Source: Margaritifera margaritifera (taxonomy: Eukaryota > Mollusca > Bivalvia > Unionida > Margaritiferidae). Taken from it: a DNA stretch of 64,000 bases. Below, one piece after another: positions 18,761-34,786 of the stretch. The DNA is taken from assembly GCA_029931535.1 (NCBI GenBank), contig JAQPZY010000425.1, forward strand, positions 62,001-126,000, written 5' to 3'. Each line of letters begins with the position of its first letter. Within the stretch, counting starts at the first letter, position 1. The translations under genes were made by a program, and so were the position numbers. The notes beneath the pieces were generated by a model. It was not told the DNA's origin. It searched no databases and saw only the letters and a list, made by a program, of their open reading frames with translations.

Positions 18761-19824
18761 TCATAATTGCTATTATTTTGAATGCGTAACAAATATTTTG
18801 ATTTCTATTGGTATAATAAATCCATGTTCGCTGAACTCTGTAAATAACCCCAAATTACAAAAGCTAATATTGTCCAAATTATACAGGACCTATTAACTCA
18901 AGAATGGAAGGCAAAAGTGGCAATATCATCCAAAGTAGGCAGTACTTCTCTTCTTAAACTGGACTTGAATCTCGAACATCAACTATTATCTCTACATAGT
19001 AATACACATTTTCTTCAGCTCAAATTTAAATCGTGTAATCGCATTGTAGAGGCACGGCGTTGGAAAAATATGCCACATCACGACAGAAAGTGTTTTCTTT
19101 GTGACAAAATTTACATTAGGAATGAAAACCATTATTTATGCATGTGTCCGTTCTTTTCAAGTGAAATATATCAATTTTTGAAACTGTATTCTTTTTTTCG
19201 ACCAACTGTTGTGATATTAAATCAATTGCCTTTACCGGAAAATTGTTCTAATCTGGAAAAATTATCAAAATTCGTGAAAAATATAATGTGGACATTTTGC
19301 ATAACTAATATTGCAGTATTAGCGATGTCACATGAGTTTATAAATATGTTGTTTTTCTAGCCAAGACATTTATTTGTGTTGATTATTTTATCAGCCAGTT
19401 CGATATACTTTCTATCATACGAAATGACCTTTAAATATGTTTGACACTATGTGTGTAAGCATACTCGTTCAGAGCTGTGATGAGTTTTGTGCCGTCATTG
19501 TTGTCTTGATAAAATCTATATAAATGCAATTGCAGTACGATTGATTATGGAAATAAAGGATGATGATAATGATTATTATTATTTTACTAGTATTATAACG
19601 TTGCGAAATGGTATTGACTTATTAGGAAGATAACCGATAGATGCACTTGGTTGATCAAAATGCGACTCTGTTTAAATGTGCTTTTTTTGTATTTATTCTT
19701 ATATCGATTAATGGGAAGTAACTGGCGGTAGAGCACTCTGTGTCGTTCGTTTGCTCATTCATTCATGTGTTGACTTTGTATTATCAACCAATTTCTTATC
19801 TTGGTTTTGCCAACTCCAACAGGC

Positions 19825-20059
19825 TCGGAAACGGTATGACTAAAAGATGTGACCACAAGATTCCAGACTGACAAACGGAAACTCAGTATCCTTGACCTCA
19901 CTGATCAGTTGAGCTGTCATCTCACGCGCGGGTCAGATGTCCTGACCTTACATTTGAAGAGGAACTATGATATTGATCCAAATGCTGACATCTGTGTTGT
20001 GCAAACATTTGAAGACTGTGGATCCTTTCTTGCAAAAACAGAAACTTTGGAAAAGGAGG
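19825..20059 (+). CDS. Candidate exon, M12B metalloprotease propeptide-like
   Basis: A 70-codon frame (clear from 19,849) ends at a good donor, AAGGAG|GTAAGC at 20,059/20,060. The segment SCHLTRGSDVLTLHLKRN, followed by DIDPNADICVVQ and FLAKTETLEKE, fits the beta-rich propeptide found before ADAM/ADAMTS catalytic domains. That propeptide typically reads hydrophobic-LhLkrN and then a VVQ-like strand. A nice acceptor (CAACTCCAACAG, ending at 19,822) would start the exon, but the frame then meets a TGA at 19,837-19,839. So either another acceptor (AG at 19,845-19,846) is used or this is a broken exon. No neighbouring exon of such a gene was found on this strand. The family call is from memory and modest. 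Confidence 0.4.
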
Positions 20060-20599
20060 TAAGCTATCAACGGATTACTGACAAAAAACTATTTTTGTAT
20101 TGTTCTTATATATATATCTTGTTATTATATATATTTACACACACTGGTAAAATTTATGAAAATAATCAAAACAATCCGATGGTAGTGTATTTAAGAAAGT
20201 GGGCATTCTGGAAATTTTGGAGACACTTGTACAATTTACTATTTCTGAAACACTTGCAAATTTAACTCTAGGCTCATACCGTCGTGTTATTCAATTGTTT
20301 TATTGACACAAATATGGTCAAACGGAGATCTGTTGATATTATGAGTTATTTCTTTGTAACTGCTTATCAGTTATTTTTTGAAGATGTGTTGCTAAATTTT
20401 AAAACAGCTAATGAGACATTTACAAAAGTAAAGCTATTGCAATTAAGTATTTATCTGTACCAACATTGCGTAAAACAATCACAGAGGGCTTGCATAGTTT
20501 TAAAGATAGTTGACGAACATATATATGTAAATAAATCATACCATTTGAAAATTTAACAATCACAATAGCAGTGTTAAAGGAAATTAGCAACCTTAATAT

Positions 20600-21100
20600 T
20601 TAAGTCAGTCTCATTATCTAAGCCACAACAATATCTTAGTATGCCAATGAGTAAATACATAAAATGAATCATACAGGATTTAACAAAATTAAAATAATGT
20701 AAACAATAAATGTACCGAAAGATCACAGAGTGTAAACAAGAGCTGAAATAGGAAACGTGGCATGTCCCTTCAATATATCAATATGATTATCAGTCGCAGC
20801 GTCAGAAAACTTAGATCCTAAGATGGGCATTTTGCAACAATTAAACTAGAAATAAAAACAAATGTAGCAAAATACGAAGCAAACACATCAAAACTTTTTA
20901 AAAAATATTAATAAACAATATAAAATAAATTTAAAATAAAAAACAATACAAATTTTAAACAAATACAATTTAAGAAAGTTTAAAATGTAAAAACTAAAAA
21001 ACTAAAATTAAAAATTATATATCACATTTCAAACAATTTAGAATAAAATATTTAAAAAAAAAGTAATTAGAAAGAATAAGACAATACTAAATAGTGAAAT
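20600..21100. other. Very AT-rich tract without genes
   Basis: Dominated by AAAAT/TTAAA-type low-complexity sequence; nothing else is visible. Confidence 0.5.
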
Positions 21101-21449
21101 ATATATTGCAAATAATGCTATTTAAATAAATCAATGAGGAAGACTGTATTACATGATTTACATATTCCAATGAAAGTGAGAAGAAAATTGAGGCTCGTTT
21201 AATATGTATCCAGTCTAAAAAGAGAACTAAGACGTATAATTCTGTAAACAGAATCACAACGAAAAGTCTTAGAGTTTCATTTAAGAGTAATGTAAATTAG
21301 TACAAGGTTTGTTTGAATTTTTGAAAGATATTGAGCCATACTTGAAGAAACATATCATTGTACAGTAGAATAAGACCTATGAACGGAGTGAATAAAGTGA
21401 CGTGAATGATATCATGGGGCCATATTTAAAATTTTGCACACTATATTTG

Positions 21450-23095
21450 GACAGGAAATAAGCTTTCTTCTTGTTACATCGACAATCTTCATACATTAAT
21501 CAATTAGAAACACTTTACTGGTTCCTTGGTATATATCAAACAGTAAATTATATAATGTATCATCAGGATCAATCGGGACAACCTTTTCGTTCTGAGTATC
21601 CACTTTCTATATTAAGTCTTGCTGCACTGAAAAGTTGGAAAGAGAAGAACTATGTAATCGAAAACATTCTTGGATTCCATTCTCTATCATAATTAATGCA
21701 AACAATGTTTACCCACAATTAATCACCTGACACTATATCATGTCATTCAAATACATTTATACATGTCTAGAAAAGAATTAATTTGATCAAATTGTTTTGG
21801 ATCTTAAAATGACCATCTGGCACAAAGTAAATATGCATTTTACGAATATCTACATTTTCCTTTCTATCTATTTGTAGTGTATAATTTGTTGTACATGGGA
21901 TAATTCAACACAGCTACCAAGCAATATGTTAGTGTGTTTTCTTCTCATATCAAACCAGATACAACTAATGTCAATGAATTTGTTTTAACACTTACGTTTC
22001 TAATTTCTGTATACTTTCATCGTTCAAGAAAGGCATACTGAATGGCTTCTGTAAACTGTTATATCAATAAAAAGGCTTCTGAATAAACATAAACCTCGTA
22101 TAGTCACTACGATTTATTCTAGTGGTGAGTTGAAAAACGTGTCCGCATCACTTATTCCATTCTTCTTCCATAGTGTCATAAGATCCATAATGCTCATATT
22201 GGGATGATCAAGCACAATGTTTGTTAAAGTAGTACTGGCTGCTATGCAGATCATTTTCTCTAAAGTTATGTAGTCATAAAGAGAGCAATTTCATTGCTGT
22301 ACTTTGTCTTAACCGATTGTAAAACTGATTCAGAGGTAATTGCATCGGTCTGGAGGCAAAGGCGCTCCAGTTCATCATATTGAGTTTTGCTTACAATCAC
22401 TTCAGCTACTTTTGCAAATGTTATGTGGAATCTGAAATCTTGACGAACAGCTCATAGATACAGTAGATAATGATCTGCTTTTTTTGGAAGTCACGTGGTA
22501 TTCTAAACATGCGTTCATACATAATAAACATTACAGTGTGTGAACCAGAATTTTGCTGATTAGCACCTCCTCATCGAGTTTGTATTCTTTATGCCTTCAT
22601 CAATCCTGTTTGTTCTAACCAAAATCGGTAGCCTCATATATTGTATTCCATGAAATGCTGTAGTCATTTAACATTTAAACATTATCTCTTTTGTAGGATA
22701 TCATGCTGTCGTTTATAATAATTGTATCCAACTTTTGTACTTTTATTTTTTTTATTTTGTGTAGCACCCCCTTTCACTTTTGTATCAAGCGACACTATGC
22801 ACATCCCATGTACAATGAATATAATTGGACTTAGCTTTGGCAAACAATGTGTACAGTTTGTCGAGGTTTTATCTGCTAGGTGTATATGTGATACAATGAT
22901 GTGTTTGATTTAGCTATTAACCCCTTGACTGAGCATTTCCTGCTTTTTAAGTGTCGTGTATTTACAACGCATATATATGTTCACTATTAATATGCTACAA
23001 AACTTGTAAGCTACATACAAGCTAACACCCAACACAAGTGCAATGAAAATATATTCGTATTTTACTTGGCTATCAGAAAGTTGGCCAATAATCAT
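21450..23095 (-). pseudogene. Unidentified coding-like cluster, probably decayed or split gene(s)
   Basis: Several - strand stretches look protein-like but no family is recognised. At 22,910-23,095 a 61-codon frame encodes a single transmembrane helix (YIFIALVLGVSLYVAYKF) followed by a basic tail. At about 22,270-22,440 a frame gives EVIVSKTQYDELERLCLQ and continues, after a shift, into DHPNMSIMDLMTLWKKNG. At about 22,020-22,075 a small segment ending in NDESIQKLET is followed by GTAAGTG, a good donor. At about 21,500-21,600 NEKVVPIDPDDTLYNLLFD is read. Stops lie between most pieces. These may be exons of an unknown gene or a decayed open frame; I cannot decide. Confidence 0.3.
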
Positions 23096-23759
23096 TTGTT
23101 TGGGTTGCTTTGTTTTTTAAGTTTAATCGGATTGCTTAAATCGTTTTTGTCATCAGCACTATAAGCAGATGCGTATATAGAAACAAAAAGTATTGTTGAG
23201 TACCGAATATAATTGTTCTCTCAATCTCTAATTCCAATAATCAATAGCCTTTAATCTGTTTTAAATTAATTCTGAAGTTTTTCTTTGGCAATCTTCAGAT
23301 ATGTTCATGTCTAATTATTTCATCTTCACAGGCATTAGGATCAAATAACATGAGAAAATAGTTGCTTCCTGTAAATGCTATACCGTTAGATATTGTTCCT
23401 CGAATCGTAACTGCTAATGAAGCCAGTCTTTTTTATGAATAACAAATTTGAATACTGCCTTCAGTTTTTATTTTGCATGTTACTCCTTATTCATCCAAAG
23501 ATGTTCTTTTTAATCCAATTATTAAAACATTTAAACACAATGCAGCTGCTGAAACACCTATATTGAATTTTTGTTCGTACATGCCTAAACCCAATTCAAC
23601 ACTGTGTATATAACTTATATTTCTTTTTTTCACATTCATGGTATTGGAGCTGCTTGACCAAATAAGTTATAATCTCGTTAATTTTGTGTTGGCAATCTTG
23701 CGATGTTGTCTCATATGGGTATTCACTCACTTTCTAAGCTACCCAATGTATTGTACACT

Positions 23760-24260
23760 AGTTTTGTCATGTAAAAGTAAATTTGCTATAATGTACTCAA
23801 GTGAGAACTGGCTAAATGAAACTGGAATTATTAGCTTGTAAGATTCCTCAGTATATATTGTTAATGGTGGACCAATTAAAAACTTAAATAGCTTTTACAA
23901 CATTAAGATTATAGCTTAATGTGGCATGGCAAATTGTGTTGATAATTTATATTTTTGTTTCTCTCGATATTTCGTTACTTACACAGAGAAAACAGTTAGG
24001 AATATAAATAGTGTGCGTTAACAATGTCACGTAAAAGTCAATGTGTTATCAATCGAATGTGAACATAGTAAAATTGGAAATATTAGCTTTAAGACTTATT
24101 CAATGCACATTTTTGATAGTGGACCTATTATCATATTAAACGGCCTTTTTAAAAGCATTGCATATGGAACAGTAAGAGCAGTGCTTAATGTTGCATTGTG
24201 AAATGTGATGAAACTATTTAGTGTTTCGCTCAATATTGTATTATTCATCTAGTGAAGAAC
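23760..24260 (+). repeat. Diverged two-unit tandem repeat, about 255-260 bp
   Basis: CATGTAAAAGTAAATTTGCT (23,767) and TGGAATTATTAGCTTGTAAG (about 23,823) recur as CACGTAAAAGTCAATGTGTT (24,028) and TGGAAATATTAGCTTTAAGA (about 24,075). A further pair is AATGGTGGACCAATTA and GATAGTGGACCTATTA. No coding capacity. Confidence 0.6.
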
Positions 24261-25954
24261 TAAGGAAATGTTATCGCAGAATATTGTTGTCTTCTTGAGA
24301 TCAGTGTACTTGAGTTCATTGTTCATTGCTAAATCCAAAATCTTTTTAAACAGTAAGTTGATATTACTTTGAGACATCTTACCTACGGTTACAAAGACTA
24401 TGTAAAGAAAAATCTTGATTTTATACAAAAATGAACACGATGCCTAAAATAAGTACAACAATACCTACGGAGTAATATATTGTGTTGTTTCAGTTGGGTG
24501 AATTTCATTGACTTTATGTGACATCATCTTCTTGTGATGTTCTTTGCAAAATGTCAGTTCTTGTAGTCTTATTGTTTTCCTTTCATTCGTTCGCTTTGGC
24601 CTTTTAAAATTCCTTTGAACGTTTTCCAACAGGTCTTCTAAGTTTTATTCGACGTGGATCTTACGGTTTTTGTGCAGTTAATTTCTTAGATTTTTTGCAA
24701 CCGTTGTTTTCTTATGTTTGTGATGCTCGACATCCTATTATTTTACATGGAAATTTTGAAATGTAACTACAAATGAGTTGATAACGCTATATTATGTTTA
24801 AGAAAACATCCAACGTTACTTTGAGTTGTGAAAGTTAATTTGAAATATATATTTTTGGAAACGTATTTAAAATGTTTATTAGAGAAAGATACATATAAAG
24901 ATAGAAAAAAGTACCACAATGATGAAAACTTGAGACTAATTAATACAACAATAAGTAGAATTTCACTAGCACTAAAACAAAACATAAAAGCAGTCACGAA
25001 TTAAATGTACAAGAATGTACCATCAATTGCTTTTTGTCGAAGATGGCTAAGCTTTACAAACCCTATGGTGTTAGTGATTGAGAACCTTCACGTTGATGAT
25101 GGCATACCTTGTTCTTTTTCGAGTGTCTGATCTTGAACAAGAAAGGAAATGTGTTAAATACAAAATAAACGATTGAAAGTTACAATATGTCTAGCCATTA
25201 TAACATTATTTCAAAGGAAGATATAGAAGATCAAGAGAAACATGTTCAATCATTCAAGCTGATTAACTTTGTAATTGTCAAAATTGTGTGCAGCATTGTG
25301 TAATCAGTTTTCTTTGCTAGTCTATACTGCATAATATAAACAGATTCCAACAATGAGGACTATTGTGAAGGTACACAATGCATCAATAAATAAATCAACG
25401 GTTACACATTATATTTACTGTGTATATTTTTCAACATTTCCACATTCCTTATTTTCAGTTGGCCTTTTAAAAGCTATATGACTGAAAGTTATTAAACTGG
25501 CACTCAATGCAGCTAAAGACCAATATAGTTTAAGTGACACGCATCATGTAAAGTATCAGCTTCTGTTTGATGACATGTATTCGTCTACTAGTTCAATCTG
25601 TAAGTTGCCTAAATTCTCAATTAAAATAATTTTGCTTATTATTGATCTTACAGTGTAAATTACTGTATCTTACAATGATTTTGAAATTTTAGAAGCTCAA
25701 GCATTTACAACGATTTCATACTTTCATGTGTCTTTCTAACTGGTTTCTCTTCAATTGTTTCAACTATTTATACGTCACGTTTTACAAATTATTATTTGTA
25801 TGTTACATTTGCAAAAGCATGGTTTAATTCATGTTTGTACTTTTCGATTTCTGTTGAAATATGGTTATTTTTATGATACATTTTGAATCTTCACTTGCGA
25901 TGACCTCTTCTTACTGTGTTATATCAATTTATGTACTATTTAAATCATTGAAAA

Positions 25955-26823
25955 ATGGCTGAAGGTGATGCAGATTTTGAAAAAGAAAGTGATGCAGATT
26001 TTGAACATTCTGCATATGAAGATAATGCTATTGCAGTTTCATCAGTTTAAACGCAATTTTATGATAATGACTATGTTATCAGCGCATTGGCAACTCCTAA
26101 AAATATCATGATGCATAAATTATCAGTAGATACGAAAAAGTATAATACTTGGTTTAAGAATAAATCAAGTACAAAATCAGTTAATGATACATGATTTAAA
26201 ATCGGTTAATGATACCAGATAGCTCTGAAGTAGTTTGCATGGTTCACAAACACTATCCAACCACTGAATCGTACGAACCGCTTCAGATGATCTTTCCACA
26301 CAAACTAGTTCAAGCATACTGTAGACCATAACTTTGAGAGACATGCTAGTCATAGCACAGTTAAAGTCACTCTCAAATCAAACAACAGCTGAAATATCAA
26401 AGCCTCGTGGAAACAAATGGTGCAAGAAGTGCCAGCACATAAAATAAATTAACAAAAGCACAGTCGCGAGTGAAAAGACAAACATTAAACTACAACACGC
26501 AAGACAGAAAGTGTGATCTACATTTCTCTTCCACCGGCCAAATTTTCAATGATGTAAACCTGACTGGAATCGTCCATAACTCAAAATGGAGCACAGAAAA
26601 TACGCAATCCAAAGAAACCTATTGCATTCGCCGGCTGCGAAAACTCAAACCCAATTGCTTAAAGCAAAAAGAATCAATACAGGCAATTTCCCGTGTATAT
26701 ATCACAAGAAGTTCCAAGCTAGCAAAATCACATATTCCTGCCATTATTTTGCTTTCTGAAACACATGATCTCAGCTTCCATTCTTCTAAAAAAAAAAGTA
26801 ATATAAAGATGAATATAATTTAG
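25955..26823 (+). pseudogene. Unidentified decayed coding region
   Basis: From an ATG at 25,955 one frame runs over 70 codons with a single TAA. It begins MAEGDADFEKESDADFEHSA, with an acidic 8-residue repeat, and later reads IMMHKLSVDTKKYNTWF. Further + strand pieces follow in shifted frames: HKHYPTTESYEPLQMIFPHK (about 26,240) and NKWCKKCQ (about 26,414). A 117-codon basic open stretch then spans 26,470-26,823. Codon-like composition amid AT-rich DNA and long low-stop frames support former coding. No family is recognised and no role is proposed. Confidence 0.3.
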
Positions 26824-27974
26824 TTCATTTTATTTCAGTTTTAAATTAGTACCAACTCAATTTTGTAATGGTACTTAAAACAAAATTTGTAATAGTTTTA
26901 AAAAATGTCAGTTAAAGAAAATACTATATCCAGGATACGAAATTATTTGCACGGTTGTTTACACTCATATATATGGCGAAATGTTTTCATTGCATAGCCA
27001 TTTACTTACATATCATAGAGATTTGTTTGTTATCGCCACTTTCCCCATTACGAGCGTTCCTTCAAGATGCATCATAACAAATAGCACCGTAGAACCTTGC
27101 TCATTTTATTAATTCTGTTGTTGTATCCTTTTTTAATATCTACAGACACATATCATGTAGATTTGTACCATTGGAAAAGTAATCGGTATATTCGGAAAGC
27201 GCATGGACTGTTTTTACTCACGTTTTGCACTATTGTGTGTTGTTTCTCAGTTTTTCTTCCATATATATATATATTAGTGATCTTTGGTCCAGCAACGTGG
27301 TCTCATTTCACACCTACCATGTTTTCCCCTCAATGCACCTATTTTTCTGTGTCCGAATCAAATGTGGCGCTTAATGTGCTTTTTAAAATGTGTACTATAT
27401 TTTATTTGTTCTTGAAACGCATGATCATACCTCAACAGTAAAGAACTGTCCACATACTCACCTAAAATAGCAGCTTATCATTAGACTTACCATTTTGTCT
27501 ACCTACATATCCTACAAAATACCAACTACCTAATCAACTAATCATCTACATATAACGTACCAAACACAAATATCTACTTCAAGAATAAACTAACTGCAAT
27601 CATCTTACATATCTATCTACCTAGCTACTTTCCTAAATATAAACAGGTTGAAACAACCAACTACCTCTCAATCTAAATATTTGACTTATTTATGTTAATA
27701 GGCTGTTGCGTACTACCAGGACAGAGATAATGGGGCATTCTTGATCGGCAGATGTGTCAAAAGATCAAATGAACAATGTGACAGAGTTATCGTAAGTGTA
27801 TTATGATGAACAATGTACAGACTGTATCAAGCACAAATACATATTAGAATGTCTTCCCAATACGGAGAAAGAGTCAGTGGTCTGGTTATTTGGAGCAATT
27901 TAAGATTCTAGCTCACACATTGGAATAGGTTTATCAAAGTCTAAATATGAAAGGTCTATGACAACATATTGGCC

Positions 27975-27975
27975 A

Positions 27976-28017
<42 letters not shown>
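27975..28017. repeat. (CA)n microsatellite
   Basis: CA dinucleotide run followed by interrupted ACAC blocks to about 28,043. Confidence 0.95.
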
Positions 28018-28024
<7 letters not shown>

Positions 28025-28043
28025 AAACACAGACACACACACA

Positions 28044-29632
<1,589 letters not shown>

Positions 29633-30866
29633 GAGACATATCTGTTCTTTTCCACCATAACCTAGAACGGAAACATAGGAATAAGAGACGCTAGTTTCGA
29701 TCTTCGACCAGAGGAGCCTGACGTCGCATCAAGAAACTTGTCGGAAGGTCCACGTCTTCTTGGCAAACGATATGTTCTACTGGACCAATCAAATATCCAA
29801 AAACAAAATTCATTCGAAAATACAGGTTTGCAATATCTTTTAATATTTGGAGCATGCAATATGCTGAAATAGTTTTCTATTATGTTTTACCGCTAAGCAC
29901 ACAGGTAACATTTAGTTCCTTATCTAAATTACAGTAACATGGCAGATGTAGAATGCCGTATGCATGCGACTAATGATTTCGTTTTTATGCGATATATCTT
30001 ATATGTTACAATTCCAATTAAGCAATGATTCGTATCTGTCGTTTTATCAGTTAAGATTTAATGGCATTTCTTTCTCTTGATTTAAAGATAAAATGAGATC
30101 AGATAAAAGTACGGAAACATCGCTATGATTGTTTCTCTCTCTCTCGAGGGACCTTGGTTTAAATCCCTATTCGATTAGGTTGTATTTGGAGGAAGAGGTG
30201 AATGACGAATGCAGTAAGATAAAATTAAACTTACCTCACTATCTTTTTATGTGTTAAATACTATCTCATCTTACACATGCAGAAAGCACCAATGAGCAAA
30301 ATGTAGAACAATAACTTAAAGCTCTTCTTAAACCTTTCCGACATGGACAAGACAAACAAAACAAAAATGCTACGTTATCATCCCGAAATGGAGCAGGTTT
30401 ACAAAATAGAGGAGCAACAGGTGAGAACAGTTATTGTGAGAAAAATAAAAAACAACAAGAAAACAAATTAAGCAAAGAAGAAAAAAACTATTAAAAAAAT
30501 GGATAGTACGATATTATCGCATATGAAAAGATGGTAAGATAACTCTTGATGAAAATGATTAATTCAGTTCTATTAAATTGTATCCATTTAATGTTTCTAA
30601 ACAGTATATGCCTTCTTAGAATATAAATTAGTATGCAAGAATATAACATTTTATATAAAACTATTGAAAATGCAATTACATCAATGTATTCTATATTGAA
30701 TATACACGAATGATACCGATTTTTAATTATCCTAATGGCTATGTTTGTTCATTGCAAATTATATAACATATAAAACTCGCCAGAAAAAGCAAGACTACTA
30801 TGTCGAGGTCGCCGTACTGATAGATTCAGGATTATGGGACTTGTAAGTGCTCTACTTTATATACAA

Positions 30867-31245
<379 letters not shown>

Positions 31246-31399
31246 GCCATTGCTGCAAAGCAAAGTTTGTTGAAATGTTTCTCCAGCTATAAGCTTAACT
31301 GACAACACGGAAAAAGCGCCTTGATTATGTGTCAAAAACGTCCATGTACACACGTTGGCCTGAATATAAATTAGATTTAGCGCCAAAGTAATAGCTATG

Positions 31400-34300
31400 G
31401 CTCCATGTTCGAGTCCATGTTTTTATTACCGTACTGCACTTCAGTCTGGTTAAATTTTGGAAGTTTTGATTAATGATAAATCCAGTGTGATAATTAAAGT
31501 CCTATATTTTCCCGAGTTTACATTTTCTCGAATCCGAATCGCGTTGTAAAAGTCATGAATGTCGCCAAAAAGAACCAAACAAGACATCGCAATAATTTAC
31601 TATGCAAGTAAATTACAACGGCTATTTCTTTCCTGAGAAAAAGAACATTTACGAAATTCACGGCTGCATATTTTATGTCCCTTTGATCACACACAGAAGC
31701 ATATGCATGCACACACGCACGCATGCACGCACCCATATATAAAATCTATATTGTATCACTACTTGCAGATATTCATCGATGATACAAACCGCAATTCACC
31801 TAAATAAAAGTGACGAAGTGAAAAGAAAGAAAAGAGTAGCTTACTCACACATTATGAACGGCGTAAGTAATGAATTTTTAACCACTGAACACGTGAACAT
31901 TCCTTTAATGTGCACACTCCATAATTTGTAACAGAACAGGATTATTTGGAATGGAACGATCCGTGATCCAGCAGAACATAAAAACTCTCTTTTGCGTCGC
32001 CTAAACATGGTACATTTTCGAGTTACTTGAAAGCATATCACCTGATTGGATTTCTTAAAAAAATAGTCCGCAAATTGGCGTTACTGTAGTTATTTTTTTT
32101 GTAGATTTAATTACACTGAACAGGTCCCTCTGTATGACTGGACAATGTTTTGTCACAAAAAAGCAGCTACAATACTAAACACACCTTCATATACTGGCCA
32201 TCTCTATGAAACGGTCAAGATGTTGATATTAATAATAGTGTCCCGTTCCGAGAAGCTTCATCTTTCTTTACAACATTTTATATTATGTTTGATGACAAAC
32301 GAAGACAAATAAGTTTCCTTCCTGATCCTTGCTGATTATAAAAGAAGGCATTTGCCTTTTATGTACATTCTTCGAAGAATTTGAAGAAAGTATCATTTTG
32401 TACATTTTCATGTCGATATGGTAAATTATAAACGCCAAAGAATGTATTTATATTTTGTCATAGGTGAACCTGCGCTACAAAGAAATAGAAGATACAAGTA
32501 TGTCAATTAGTGTGACCCTTGCTGCCTTTATATTTTTCCAAGTAAAAAATTGTGTGAGCTCTGCATTCCCGCATGACCTTGAGTGCTTGTTATAGAGTAT
32601 ATGTTTTGTCCGTGAATACATGATTTAAAGTAAATCTTTCATTACAACAAATGTAACATTATGATTTGCACCCTACGTTATGTGAGGTGATGATGATTGT
32701 AGCGACTTTAAGTGGGTGAAGGAACTGTACAGTTATACGCTGGATATAAGGGCTCCTTGGGATAATGCAGAAGCATGTCAATAGCATACACGAATCTCTC
32801 TCTTCTGCAAAGTAATGCATGCTCCTTTGCAAGAGCTATACATGGTTGTATACGGTTCACTACAGGTGATCATATTAAAATAATCCCCACCTAATTCTGC
32901 GTCTACGCCATGATATTAAATTGGACAGTTTCATCTCGTCAACGGACTTTAGTATGGCGTTGATGTTTAAATAGCAAAGCCCCGTTGGCAGAGTTTACAA
33001 ACACAATAAGCTATTCTTTAATATCGATATGAAAGTATGATTACAGTTTAACTAAATAAGATCTAAGTCCTTCTGACCACATTTTCGGCCAGCTAGAAAA
33101 TAAAATATTGCCTATATTCAAATGAGAAATGGGGACAAAATAAACGGTTTTATGGAATAATACTAGCAAAAAGAGATAGTTTCCGTCACTAGAAAGATTT
33201 ATGACAGCACTAATTATGCAACATGTTTAAGTTCACACCGTCTTCATCTCTGATTGAATTAAAGGTGTAAGCATCAGGCTGATTTATGTCTTAATGTCTT
33301 ATGCAGGCAAATATAGCATCCAGTTTTACTCTTCGTGTTTGGTTTTGGAAAAGCATTTGATTGACCAAACTGTATATCTATTTCAAAGTTATGAACGTTT
33401 TTAAAATATTGGTAGTTCAATTAAAATATGGTTTACTCTATTGCATAATGATATGATGATATTACATCTTGTTTTATAGTGAATTGACACGTATACCCAT
33501 GCTTTATTATTCATTGTGGATGTAGACAAAGGGATCCAATGTCCCCTTACTTCGTTCTACTGTGTGCTGAGATACAATAATGATCGAACACATAATATCT
33601 GTATTATAGGTATGCAAGTAAATGACAGACTTTCTTACTTCGCAATATGATGCCGGCACCTCAATATTTATAAACGACGCCGGAAAATCGTTAAGTAGTA
33701 CATTGCATATATGCAAGTTATATTGTAAAATATATGGTGTCTTTACATTAATCTAGATCAGACAAAAGTTGTTTAGTTTGGGAGCATACACCACATTAGG
33801 TAGAAGTTGCGTAGAGCTACTAATCTGAAATGGAAAATAAGTCCTTTACGGTTTTGCTATACATTTTTGTACTTATCTAAACCAGATACCGAATGATTGC
33901 TGATTTTTTTTACAAACATAATGAAACATTTTTGAAGAAATATTCCAAGCTGATTCTGACCCCTTATCAGAGAAAATCAGAGTTTAAAACTCTCGCATTG
34001 TCAAAATCTAACAAGCAATTATAGACCTTCGATCAGAGTGCATCTTGCACTTAGAGTAAAATATACCAGAGGCACCCACAATAGGTATACAATTGTGTTT
34101 GATTAATTTGTACATTTTATGAAAGCATTAAATCAGTCCAGTCTCTTTAACTTGGAAAAGGGTTTTCCCTCAAATCTAGGAAATTACTAACGATAATAAT
34201 CTCTGGTGAGTCCGGTATACATTATTACGTTTGATATTACAAACTTATACTTACTGTATTGAAATTAAATAAGATACTGCTTACTTATACTTACTTTACT

Positions 34301-34700
34301 CCAACTGTTAAATTGAATGATAATACGATCCCTTTTTGAAAGAAATAACTTTTGAAATACTCTCTCCTATTTCTGGGGAATGTCCACAAATATAAATATT
34401 TTGGCACTCATTACGGAATTATTTTTTCAGCAATATAAAATGCAATTTTTGGTTGTATTGAGTAAAAGTCAGAAAATGTAGAATCTAGGCTTTATACCAT
34501 ATTATTAGCAACAAAACGTTTATATATAAAAAGAAGTGTGCGAAAAAAAAGGTTGAGAATCATATTAAAAAGATCTTAAAATACAATATGGGATAGGAAA
34601 AAAATTGTCTTTAAACATTGCAGTTTTGAAGATTTTCTTGCTTTCAATGAACCATAGGCTTTAGAATATATTTTAAGTGCATTGTTTATCAGCGCCATTA
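31400..34700. other. No gene recognised
   Basis: Long AT-rich stretch; short open frames only, none with recognisable features. A (CA/CG)-rich patch lies at 31,688-31,732. Confidence 0.4.
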
Positions 34701-34704
34701 CAAG

Positions 34705-34706
<2 letters not shown>

Positions 34707-34784
<78 letters not shown>
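34707..34784. repeat. (TA)n microsatellite
   Basis: Uninterrupted run of about 78 bp. Confidence 0.96.

Positions 34785-34786
<2 letters not shown>

Larger units (their letters stand above)
18080..19590 (+). pseudogene. 5'-truncated CR1/L2-like LINE, RT 3' part and C-terminal domain
   Basis: The + strand reads, across frame breaks, as the end of a LINE ORF2. Late RT blocks come first (INLNKTKHRIIVTGKYDQF, DFKYLGSFF, about 18,110-18,235). MLYGGHVWGFTNTQLIENV follows at about 18,391, and LGRKSINIHNKTRMIRFWIS at about 18,518-18,580. After a (TA)n insertion comes the C-terminal region (18,917-19,360), with KCFLCDKIYIRNENHYLCMC giving a Cys-Cys-His-Cys pattern. That last 147-codon stretch is still open. 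A poly(A)-type signal (AATAAA, about 19,552) and an ATGATGATAATGATTATT-like tail mark the 3' end. The upstream endonuclease and core RT are missing, as expected for 5' truncation. The clade is uncertain. Confidence 0.75.

Noticed and set aside
30140..30180. Possible tRNA B-box (GGTTTAAATCC)
   Set aside because: Deviates from the B-box consensus, with no A-box or stem pairing nearby.
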